A DNA stretch of 5,329 nucleotides from Lachnospiraceae bacterium (GTDB lineage Bacteria > Bacillota > Clostridia > Lachnospirales > Lachnospiraceae), in contig JAITWD010000271.1 of the NCBI GenBank assembly GCA_031285465.1, forward strand, positions 1 through 5,329, given 5' to 3'. Below, in pieces: positions 1 to 5,329 of the stretch (positions within the stretch are counted from its first letter, which is position 1; the number at the start of each line of letters is the position of its first letter). The position numbers and the translations under genes were made by a program. The notes beneath the pieces were generated by a model. That model did not search any database. It was not told the origin of the DNA and saw only the letters and a program-made list of their open reading frames with translations.

Positions 1-870
1 CTGCTCATTTTCGCCGGTTCCCTTAAGGCTTCTTAGCACCTCACCCAGCTCACGATAGGCCGGGAATACCGAATCGGTTATGGCAGCGCGATTGCTTTCT
101 ACATATCGCTCACGCTCGCTGTCGGTCAGATCGGCCAACCCATTCAACCGTTCTTCAAAAGAAAGACTCAAGATGTTTTGTTCTACCGATCCATCGGTTT
201 GCCGGGCATCCTGATCGACACTCTGCCCGGCATCCTGATCGACCCTCTGTCCGGTAAATGCCTCCATCTGCTCAAGTACTTTGTCCACTGCGTAATCGGG
301 CATAAAGAGCCCTGCCTCCGACTGGGCCTGGAGGTATAATGCCACCTCATCAAATGCGCGAGGCATATCCCCTAGCAGCAACAGATATTCATCAATATCC
401 TGGCGGGTATAGAATTTTATTTCGGCAAGGATAACCGGAAACTGCACCGTCACACCATCGGCTGGTGACATCATATTCTGGTATAAGATAAATTCTTCAT
501 CCAGTAGCGCTTCGCCATAGTCAACCAGAATATCGTATTCCCGCTGCTGCTCTGCGGTCAGACGATCGCGGTCAAATGCTTGTAACTGGACAAGATTTTC
601 CTGTTCCTCCTCCCATTGTGCCACCACCCCCTCCGGAGTATAATCACCCAGGGTCACATTGGTCCGGTCAATTCCATAGGTCTCGGGATTTTTTAGTATG
701 TAGCGGATATCGGTGGTATTTTGTGAGATCCTTTCTACGAAGGTCTGTTCCAAATAGGCGGCGAACTGCGCCTGTTCGGTTGCGTTTAGTGATTGACTAT
801 CCTGGCAGCCGGGCAGGAGGATGAGTAGGGATACGATGAGAAGGGCGATGGTGGATTTGATGGTTTTCAT
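1..870 (-). CDS. DUF885-type lipoprotein, 3' end beyond window
   Basis: An open frame starts at ATG 870-868 and runs 290 codons without a stop to the window edge, so the C-terminal part is missing. AAGGAG at 876-881, five bases upstream, supports this start. The N-terminus is a lipoprotein signal: Lys2 and Lys5, a hydrophobic stretch at about 7-19, then LLPGC with the lipidated Cys at 22, so the protein is probably anchored outside the membrane. The mature part has the mainly helical pattern I know from the DUF885 family (for example RLTAEQQREYDIL near 113-125 and Q-FPVILAEIKFYTRQDIDEYLLLLGDMP near 154-180). DUF885 proteins are related to metallopeptidases, but the expected HEXXH-like region would lie beyond the window, so activity cannot be judged. 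Residues 207-222 are two copies of an eight-residue repeat, G-Q-(R/S)-V-D-Q-D-A. The gene follows the VanS-like kinase by 84 bases with no visible terminator. The family call is from memory. Confidence 0.8.
   Translation of the reverse strand, partial: MKTIKSTIALLIVSLLILLPGCQDSQSLNATEQAQFAAYLEQTFVERISQNTTDIRYILKNPETYGIDRTNVTLGDYTPEGVVAQWEEEQENLVQLQAFDRDRLTAEQQREYDILVDYGEALLDEEFILYQNMMSPADGVTVQFPVILAEIKFYTRQDIDEYLLLLGDMPRAFDEVALYLQAQSEAGLFMPDYAVDKVLEQMEAFTGQRVDQDAGQSVDQDARQTDGSVEQNILSLSFEERLNGLADLTDSERERYVESNRAAITDSVFPAYRELGEVLRSLKGTGENEQ
207..254. repeat. 24-bp tandem duplication inside the lipoprotein gene
   Basis: Two adjacent 24-base units lie at 207-230 and 231-254 and differ at two positions. 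The six bases at 201-206 resemble the last six of each unit, so part of a third copy may be present. As 24 is a multiple of three, the frame is kept, and each unit encodes G-Q-(R/S)-V-D-Q-D-A (residues 207-222). The acidic, polar composition suggests an exposed loop between helices. Confidence 0.9.
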
Positions 871-954
871 GAAATCTCCTTTGGTAATTCTGAAATTCTT
901 TATTATTTTGGGTGTAGTAATGAGGGAGTGTTCTTGGAAGGTGATGTACATTGT

Positions 955-2124
955 TTAGGGTATCGATTGACCGATCTGCGTTTGCGTGGATAATTGGGGC
1001 AGGGTAATGGTGAAGATCACTTTGCCATCGGCATTGGCGGCGGTGATGGTCCCGCCGTGCAGGGTGACGATTTCTTTGGCGATGGCAAGGCCTAAGCCGG
1101 ATCCGCCGGTATCGGTGGCCCGGGCTTCGTCCAGCCGGTAAAATTTATCAAAAATAACCGCCAATTTCTCGGTCGGAATGGCGGGGCCCTGATTTATAAA
1201 TTGGATGGTTGTGGTGCCCTGTTCTTCTATGGCAGTAATGATAATTTCTGAATCTTGGTCACTATATGCCGCCGCATTACGCAGGACATTATTAAAGACG
1301 CGCGCCAGTCGGTCGGCATCACCATATAGCTTTAGTTCCTCCCCGGCATGGATGGTCGCGGTGTTACCATGGTCGGCCAATAGGGGGGAAAGTTCATCCA
1401 CCAATTGCACCAGCATATAATAAAGGTCGATCGATGCCCGTTCCAATCCGATCTGTTGACGGTTATATCGGGTAATCTCAAAGAATTCATTGACCATCTT
1501 TTCCAAGCGATAGGCTTTATCCAGGGTGATGTTGGTATAGCGCGCCTTCTGCTCTGGCGGCATATCGGGTGCTTCGGTCAGCAGGCTCAAATAGCCGATC
1601 ACCGAGGTAAGGGGGGTGCGGATATCGTGTGCCAGGTACATTACCAGATCATTTTTTCTTTGTTCCGCCAGTTGTACTTCAAGTGTGCGCTGTTTTAGGG
1701 TCTGCTTAACCATATTCAACTTGCGCTCGGTGGCAGACATCTCCGCGGGCAGGTGGATTTCGGCAATGGTTTCATCCAAAAGCGCATCAATGCCTTGGTT
1801 GATAAAATTGAAATAGTGGGTGAACCAGTTGATAAAGATACGTAGTAGGGCAAAAAAAATCACTACCACTCCTAACAGCCAGATGACCTGCTGATTGTCC
1901 CTAATGTATAAAACATACAGTTGGATCGCATGATCCCGGTTAATCTTAAGTACCCATTGGAATAGCGCAACAATTATCTCAGCTCCTCTGCCCGCCCAAA
2001 TAAAACTGTATATTGCATAGATCAAGACAAATGAAAAGGCCACCGTCCCGATGATCCGACTGTACATTTTGGCTTTGAGCTGTCTATAGTCGTTGGTTTT
2101 CCGCTTTTTTGTCCTTAAGGGCAC
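955..2124 (-). CDS. vanS: VanS-like membrane sensor histidine kinase
   Basis: A complete 389-residue kinase. It starts at GTG 2124-2122 and ends at TAA 957-955. Two membrane segments (about 24-45 and 79-99) enclose a short outer loop of some 33 residues, followed by a HAMP-like linker (about 100-155). The dimerisation/phosphoacceptor H-box is YLAHDIRTPLTSVIGYLSLL with His166. The ATPase domain has an N-box (FNNVLRNAAAYS, 277-288), a G1 box written NQGPAIP (311-317), an F-box (FDKFYRLD, 325-332) and a G2 box (GGSGLGLAIAK, 340-350). The short sensor loop, AEQRKNDLVMYLAHDI and EAPDMPPEQKARY closely resemble VanS of VanA-type enterococcal operons as I remember it. It would phosphorylate the regulator encoded 85 bases upstream. 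The signal is unknown; glycopeptide or a wall precursor is inferred from family. The usual G1 Asp is Asn, which I also recall in VanA-type VanS. A VanS-family kinase not tied to resistance is equally possible. Confidence 0.9.
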   Translation of the reverse strand: MPLRTKKRKTNDYRQLKAKMYSRIIGTVAFSFVLIYAIYSFIWAGRGAEIIVALFQWVLKINRDHAIQLYVLYIRDNQQVIWLLGVVVIFFALLRIFINWFTHYFNFINQGIDALLDETIAEIHLPAEMSATERKLNMVKQTLKQRTLEVQLAEQRKNDLVMYLAHDIRTPLTSVIGYLSLLTEAPDMPPEQKARYTNITLDKAYRLEKMVNEFFEITRYNRQQIGLERASIDLYYMLVQLVDELSPLLADHGNTATIHAGEELKLYGDADRLARVFNNVLRNAAAYSDQDSEIIITAIEEQGTTTIQFINQGPAIPTEKLAVIFDKFYRLDEARATDTGGSGLGLAIAKEIVTLHGGTITAANADGKVIFTITLPQLSTQTQIGQSIP

Positions 2125-2132
2125 TTGACCTT

Positions 2133-2138
2133 CTCCTT
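2133..2138 (-). promoter_or_regulatory. Ribosome binding site fixing the GTG start of the kinase
   Basis: On the minus strand AAGGAG lies eight bases before GTG 2124-2122. No in-frame ATG with a comparable site is nearby; the next Met is residue 20, inside the sequence conserved with VanS. This supports the GTG start. Confidence 0.75.
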
Positions 2139-2209
2139 ATATTTTCTTACTGTTTTCGTTTTTCACTTCTTTGGCCGCATATTTTTATAATTCCGATCGG
2201 TCGTGGGCT

Positions 2210-2923
2210 TTAGCCACCGATTTTATATCCAACTCCCCATATTGTCTTAATATACTGGGGCTTATCAACGGTATCATTCATCTTCTCCCGTAAATGGCGA
2301 ATGTGAACGGTAATGGTATTATTGGCTTTGTTGTAGTACTCATCCTGCCAGATAGTATGAAAGATTTCTTCAGCACTGACCACCAGGCCTTTACGTTCCA
2401 AAAGGATACGTAAAATATCGAATTCGGTCGGTGTCAGTGATAACGGACGATTGTCCAGGTGACACTCATGGGTTTTTACATTAAGTACCAGGGCACCATG
2501 CCCCATGATCGTCCTGCTTTCACTATCATTGTCATCCGCCGGTGCTACTAAGCCGTATTGTTTGTAACGACGCAGCTGTGCTTTCACCCGTGCGATCAGC
2601 TCGAGGGGGCGGAACGGTTTGGTGACATAATCATCTGCACCCAGGACCAGCCCGGTTATTTTATCGGTTTCTTCATCTTTAGCGGTCAACATGATGATGG
2701 GATAGGTATGTTTTTCCCGAATGCGCTGACATAATTCAAAGCCATTAATATCGGGTAGCATAATATCCAGAATGGCCAGATCAAAAACGGTCGTCTGAAT
2801 CGCTTCAAGTGCCTTGGCAGCCGAATAAAATTTGGTAACCGCATAGTTTTCACTTTTCAAATATACTTCGATCAGATCGGCAATTTCCGGTTCATCGTCA
2901 ACGATCATTATCTTATCGGCCAT
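2210..2923 (-). CDS. vanR: VanR-like OmpR/PhoB-family response regulator
   Basis: A complete 237-residue regulator from ATG 2923-2921 to TAA 2212-2210. AAAGGGG (2935-2941), 11 bases upstream, is an acceptable ribosome site. The receiver domain (about 4-118) has the acidic pair Asp9/Asp10, phosphoacceptor Asp53 in DLAILDIMLP, Thr80 and Lys102 (YVTKPF). A winged-helix output domain of OmpR type fills about 143-235, with SLTPTEFDILRIL, NNTITVHIRHLREKMND and YIKTIWGVGYKI. Long blocks (KHTYPIIMLT, DKITGL, RPLELIARVKAQLRRYK, NNTITVHIRHLREKMNDT) match VanR of VanA-type vancomycin resistance operons as I remember it, closer than to PhoP or PhoB regulators. It should act as a DNA-binding transcription activator partnered by the kinase gene downstream. 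The gene begins 63 bases after lysA with no terminator between, so it may share lysA transcripts. No vanH, vanA or vanX target genes are in view, so its regulon here is unknown. Confidence 0.93.
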   Translation of the reverse strand: MADKIMIVDDEPEIADLIEVYLKSENYAVTKFYSAAKALEAIQTTVFDLAILDIMLPDINGFELCQRIREKHTYPIIMLTAKDEETDKITGLVLGADDYVTKPFRPLELIARVKAQLRRYKQYGLVAPADDNDSESRTIMGHGALVLNVKTHECHLDNRPLSLTPTEFDILRILLERKGLVVSAEEIFHTIWQDEYYNKANNTITVHIRHLREKMNDTVDKPQYIKTIWGVGYKIGG

Positions 2924-2958
2924 CTTATGATCTACCCCTTTCCAGTACCTGCCAACTG

Positions 2959-2986
2959 TGAAACTACCTAAATAGAAATTGAAACT
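2959..2986. promoter_or_regulatory. Possible operator: two direct AGTTTCA repeats before vanR-like gene
   Basis: The 63-base gap between lysA and the regulator holds AGTTTCA twice on the minus strand (2980-2986 and 2959-2965), 21 bases start to start, about two helical turns, on the same face of the DNA. OmpR-family regulators bind direct repeats, so this could be an autoregulatory site. Their usual half-site spacing is nearer 10-11 bases, no convincing -35/-10 pair accompanies it, and a seven-base repeat in AT-rich DNA can be chance. Confidence 0.2.
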
Positions 2987-4291
2987 TCAATGGTTCTTTA
3001 CATATGCCTCATATATTTTATTAAGCATCGGCACGCCCTCGAGGGTCGCAAAATAATCCTGCGGTGTTTCTGAGCGTCGGATCAATTGCACCCCTCCGTC
3101 CGCTTTAAGCAGTAGTTCGGCCGATTTTAATTTGCCGTTGTAGCTGTAGCCCATCGAAAAGCCATGCGCACCGGTATCGTGGATAAAAAGATAATCCCCT
3201 TTCTCTATTTCCGGTAACATGCGATCGACCGCAAATTTATCATTATTTTCACATAATGACCCCACCACATCGTAACAATGGTCACATTCGGCAGTTTCTT
3301 TACCCAGTACCGTTATGTGATGGTAAGAGCCATACATTGCCGGGCGCATTAAATTAACCGCACAGGCATCGACCCCGATATATTCTTTATAGATATGCTT
3401 TTCGTGAATGGCCTTGGTTACCAGACCGCCATAAGGGCCGGTCATAAAACGACCCATCTCGGTATAAATGGCCACGTCACCCATTCCAGCCGGGACCAAT
3501 AGCTCTTCATAGACCCGCTTGACCCCCGCACCGATCGCCCTGATGTCGTTGCCCCGCTGACCGGGCTGATAGGGAATCCCCACGCCCCCCGACAGATTAA
3601 TAAAAGCGATGTGCGCTCCGGTCTCCTCTTTAAGCCGGACCGCCATTTTAAACAGTTGTTCTGCAAGCATCGGATAATATTCATCGGTCACCGTATTACT
3701 GGCAAGAAAAGCATGGATCCCAAAATGTTTTACCCCTTTATCCTTAAGGATCCGGAAACCTTCCACCATCTGCTCCGCCGTAAAACCATATTTGGCATCG
3801 CCGGGATTGTCCATGATCCCATTACCCATCTGCAAAATCCCTCCGGGATTATAACGGCAGCTCATCGTTTCCGGTAATTTTCCCACGATCCCTTCGACAA
3901 ATGGGATATGGGTAATGTCATCCAGATTAATAATTGCCCCCAGTTCATGGGCATACGCGTACTCCTCGGCCGGCGTTTCGTTGGAAGAAAACATGATCTC
4001 CTCCCCTTTTACCCCCAGAGCCGCACCGATCATCAACTCGGTCAGTGAAGAACAGTCCACACCACAACCATATTCGCGAAAAATCTCTATTAAATAAGGA
4101 TTGGGATTGGCCTTGACCGCAAAATACTCCCTAAATCCGGCATTCCAGGCAAAGGCCTCTCTAACCGCCTGCACATTCTCCCGCAATCCTTTTTCATCAT
4201 AAATATGAAATGGTGTTGGATAGTCCTTCACCATCTCCTCTACCTGCTGTCTGGTGACAAAAGCCGGTTTATCCTGTTTAGCTCCATTCAT
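2987..4291 (-). CDS. lysA: Diaminopimelate decarboxylase (PLP-dependent, alanine racemase fold III)
   Basis: Catalyses meso-2,6-diaminopimelate to L-lysine plus CO2, the last step of lysine synthesis, in the cytoplasm. The 434-residue protein starts at ATG 4291-4289, with AAGGAG (4301-4306) nine bases upstream, and ends at TGA. The N-terminal barrel holds the PLP lysine Lys60 in YFAVKANPNP, the glycine-rich phosphate site NLSGGVGIPY (232-241) and E-M-G-R (278-281). The C-terminal part holds GVDACAVNLMRPAMYG (306-321), the catalytic Cys in SLCENNDKF (Cys347) and YNGKLKSAE (384-392). The motif normally read as H-x-G-S reads GIHAFLASN (191-199), and the usual G-A-Y reads GAHGFSM (374-380). I recall both variants from a lysA clade common in anaerobic Bacillota, so they do not look like damage. 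An ornithine/arginine decarboxylase of the same fold is less likely. It follows a composite palindromic element and precedes the vanR-like gene by 63 bases. No lysine riboswitch was recognised in its leader. Confidence 0.93.
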   Translation of the reverse strand: MNGAKQDKPAFVTRQQVEEMVKDYPTPFHIYDEKGLRENVQAVREAFAWNAGFREYFAVKANPNPYLIEIFREYGCGVDCSSLTELMIGAALGVKGEEIMFSSNETPAEEYAYAHELGAIINLDDITHIPFVEGIVGKLPETMSCRYNPGGILQMGNGIMDNPGDAKYGFTAEQMVEGFRILKDKGVKHFGIHAFLASNTVTDEYYPMLAEQLFKMAVRLKEETGAHIAFINLSGGVGIPYQPGQRGNDIRAIGAGVKRVYEELLVPAGMGDVAIYTEMGRFMTGPYGGLVTKAIHEKHIYKEYIGVDACAVNLMRPAMYGSYHHITVLGKETAECDHCYDVVGSLCENNDKFAVDRMLPEIEKGDYLFIHDTGAHGFSMGYSYNGKLKSAELLLKADGGVQLIRRSETPQDYFATLEGVPMLNKIYEAYVKNH

Positions 4292-4345
4292 TCTTCTTTT
4301 CTCCTTCTTCCCGTCGTATCTCGTCTTAAATAAATTTATTCTATG
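4292..4345 (-). promoter_or_regulatory. lysA leader with ribosome site and possible -10 element
   Basis: On the minus strand this short AT-rich leader contains TAGAAT (about 4337-4342), which could serve as a -10 box, then a perfect 12-base palindrome AATAAATTTATT (4329-4340), then the AAGGAG ribosome site at 4301-4306. A -35 box at normal spacing would have to lie inside the adjoining palindromic hairpin, where only a poor match (CTTTAG) is found. The ribosome site is solid; the promoter is a weak guess. Confidence 0.3.
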
Positions 4346-4473
4346 TTAGGGAAACGCTGACTAAAGCGTTTCCCGCGCCGGATTTGCGGCACAAAGTGCC
4401 AATTTCCCTTGCAAATCCGTGCGCATCCCGCGGAGCGTCTAAGGAAACACTGCTTTAATCAGTGTTTCCTTAG
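4346..4473. repeat. Composite palindromic element (MITE- or REP-like)
   Basis: Three palindromes fill 128 bases. Hairpin A has perfect 10-base arms (4349-4358 and 4365-4374, loop of 6). Hairpin B has perfect 14-base arms (4439-4452 and 4460-4473, loop of 7). Between them is a branched stem: 4375-4387 pairs with 4411-4424 over 13 pairs with one bulged base (4420), and it encloses a small hairpin GGCAC-AAA-GTGCC (4388-4400). Hairpins A and B are related to each other and lie as inverted ends: TTAGGGAAACGCTGACTAAAGC against CTAAGGAAACACTGATTAAAGC read on the other strand. There is no coding potential. This is the architecture of small non-autonomous elements or REP-type units. No clear target-site duplication flanks it, and mobility is inferred. 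Confidence 0.7.
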
Positions 4474-4480
4474 GTTATTT

Positions 4481-4526
4481 AAAGAAAAACCGACCCCGGC
4501 ATTTTTGAGCAGATGCCCGACTCGGT
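4481..4526 (-). terminator. Rho-independent terminator downstream of ung
   Basis: On the minus strand the arms at 4526-4513 and 4502-4489 pair over 14 positions (ACCGA with TCGGT at the base, GGCAT with ATGCC at the top, two G-G mismatches and one G-U between them) around a 10-base loop. A T-rich run, TTTTTCTTT, follows at once. It lies about 110 bases beyond the ung stop codon and before lysA, where a transcript end for ung is expected. The imperfect stem is the main reservation. Confidence 0.6.
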
Positions 4527-4605
4527 GATCGTACTATATAAAGCGACATAAAAGATAGCCATTTCATATAAAGTCTGATTTGAACAAAGGTGTACTTGCT
4601 CATTC
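4527..4605. other. Unassigned AT-rich spacer after ung
   Basis: These 79 bases between the terminator and the degenerate palindrome show no gene and no convincing promoter on either strand. A 30-codon minus-strand frame starting at ATG 4567-4565 has no ribosome binding site and runs through the terminator stem, so it is not called. Confidence 0.5.
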
Positions 4606-4639
4606 TAGGTAAACACTGATTAAATAAGCGCTTCCCTAA
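4606..4639. repeat. Degenerate copy of the flanking palindrome, overlapping the ung stop codon
   Basis: This imperfect palindrome has arms 4606-4620 and 4624-4638 with four mismatches in 15. It shares TAAACACTGATTAA with hairpin B and, read on the minus strand, begins TTAGGGAAGCGCT, matching 12 of 13 bases of the outer edge of hairpin A (4346-4358). It is probably a decayed member of the same repeat family. Its outer edge supplies the TAG stop codon of ung (4638-4636). Confidence 0.6.
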
Positions 4640-5313
4640 ATGTTTTCAATCTGCCAATCTATTGCCGCTTCTTTGTTCTTCACCAAAAATTCATTTGCCT
4701 GGCTAAAATGGCGGCAACCAAAAAATCCCCGATAGGCTGACAAGGGACTAGGATGCGGTGCTTTCAAAACCAAATGATGTGGATTGTTAAGCATCGGTGC
4801 TTTCCCCTGTGCCGGCCGCCCCCATAAGAAGCACACGATCGGCCGATCCTGCGCATTAACCGCCCGAATGATCGCATCGGTAAACAACTCCCAGCCTTTG
4901 CCCTGATGGGAATTGGCCTGATGTGCCCGCACTGTTAAAACGGTATTTAAGAGTAGCACCCCCTGATCGGCCCACTTCTTAAGATGCCCGTTATTCGGCA
5001 CATAACACCCCAGATCGGTCTCTAACTCTTTGTAAATATTCACCAGCGATGGCGGCAGCTCCCGATGCTCCGGCAAAACCGAAAAACTCAGGCCATGAGC
5101 CTGTCCCTCATTATGATAAGGGTCCTGTCCCAGCAATAGTACCTTTACTTTATTTAGTGGCGTAAAATGAAAAGCATTAAAAATATCATCGGCGGGCGGA
5201 TAGATTATCCCATTGCCATATTCATTCTTTACGAAGCGGTATAACTCCTGATAGTATTGCTTACTGAATTCGCCCTCAATAGCTTCACGCCAGTCATTAG
5301 TAATCATTCCCAT
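4636..5313 (-). CDS. ung: Uracil-DNA glycosylase, family 1
   Basis: Removes uracil from DNA by cleaving the N-glycosidic bond, which starts base-excision repair. The 225-residue length is normal for the family. The water-activating motif is GQDPYH with Asp64 and Tyr66, followed by GQAHGLSFSV, in which Phe77 stacks on uracil. LLNTVLTV holds Asn123, the uracil-specificity residue. The DNA-intercalating loop HPSPLSAYRGFFGCRHFSQAN (His187 onward) is complete. GGGGGA (5319-5324), five bases upstream, favours ATG 5313-5311 over the in-frame ATG at 5307-5305, which would lie 11 bases from that site. The frame ends at TAG 4638-4636, inside a palindromic repeat. All catalytic residues are present, so it should be active. 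The promoter lies outside the window. The distance and terminator separate it from lysA, so it is probably not in the same operon. Confidence 0.97.
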   Translation of the reverse strand: MGMITNDWREAIEGEFSKQYYQELYRFVKNEYGNGIIYPPADDIFNAFHFTPLNKVKVLLLGQDPYHNEGQAHGLSFSVLPEHRELPPSLVNIYKELETDLGCYVPNNGHLKKWADQGVLLLNTVLTVRAHQANSHQGKGWELFTDAIIRAVNAQDRPIVCFLWGRPAQGKAPMLNNPHHLVLKAPHPSPLSAYRGFFGCRHFSQANEFLVKNKEAAIDWQIENI

Positions 5314-5329
5314 ATTTATCCCCCATGCA

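Noticed and set aside
576..824. Plus-strand 82-codon open frame
   Set aside because: It is antisense to the lipoprotein gene, whose frame has a signal peptide and family pattern. The plus-strand product is rich in Pro, Arg and Ser and low in complexity, and it has no ribosome binding site.
871..954. Promoter or terminator between the kinase and lipoprotein genes
   Set aside because: Only the ribosome binding site is convincing; no -35/-10 pair and no hairpin with T-run were found.
1205..1816. Three overlapping plus-strand open frames opposite the kinase gene
   Set aside because: They are shadows of a complete histidine kinase with all motifs on the other strand, and their products resemble no protein I know.
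2193..2200. CCGATCGG palindrome as a terminator after the response regulator
   Set aside because: It is an eight-base palindrome with no room for a loop and no T-run, so it would not form a terminator.
3442..4097. Open frames on both strands inside lysA
   Set aside because: They overlap conserved LysA motifs in other frames and have no recognisable product.
4292..4480. Lysine riboswitch (L-box) upstream of lysA
   Set aside because: The position is right, but the segment is explained by simple related palindromes, and I do not see the conserved L-box core or an adjacent terminator/antiterminator pair.
4478..4567. 30-codon minus-strand frame after ung
   Set aside because: It has no ribosome binding site, and its second half is the terminator stem and T-run.
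4346..4639. CRISPR array
   Set aside because: The repeats are palindromes of different length and sequence at uneven distances, with no uniform spacers and no cas genes.

Overview
The window carries five protein genes, all on the minus strand. Read in the direction of transcription they are ung (uracil-DNA glycosylase), lysA (diaminopimelate decarboxylase), a VanR-type response regulator, a VanS-type sensor kinase, and a partial lipoprotein of the DUF885 type that runs off the left edge. Shine-Dalgarno sites of the AAGGAG/GGGGGA type precede every gene. The base composition is moderate, and the LysA and VanR/VanS sequences are of the kind I know from low- to mid-GC Gram-positive anaerobes. 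I infer a member of the Bacillota, probably Clostridia, and cannot name the genus with confidence.

Right part (4636-5313): a complete family-1 uracil-DNA glycosylase. Its stop codon lies in the edge of a degenerate palindromic repeat. About 110 bases further on comes a likely Rho-independent terminator (4481-4526), which separates ung from the genes that follow.

Middle-right gap (4292-4635, 344 bases): apart from the terminator this holds a compact 128-base block (4346-4473) made of three palindromes. Two related hairpins flank a branched central stem. A decayed relative of the flanking hairpins lies at 4606-4639. The block has the look of a small non-autonomous mobile element or REP-like unit and sits directly upstream of lysA.

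Middle (2210-4291): lysA and the response-regulator gene are only 63 bases apart with no visible terminator, so they may be co-transcribed. The regulator is strikingly like VanR of VanA-type vancomycin resistance operons.

Left part (1-2124): the VanS-like kinase starts at GTG, 85 bases after the regulator. It is followed after 84 bases by the DUF885-type lipoprotein gene, which contains a 24-base in-frame tandem duplication. No vanH, vanA/B or vanX gene is present in the window.

Taken together, the left four genes suggest a cell-envelope theme: LysA consumes meso-diaminopimelate, a peptidoglycan precursor; the VanRS-like pair belongs to a family that responds to glycopeptides or wall stress; and an exported lipoprotein follows. 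That functional link is inference from gene order only.
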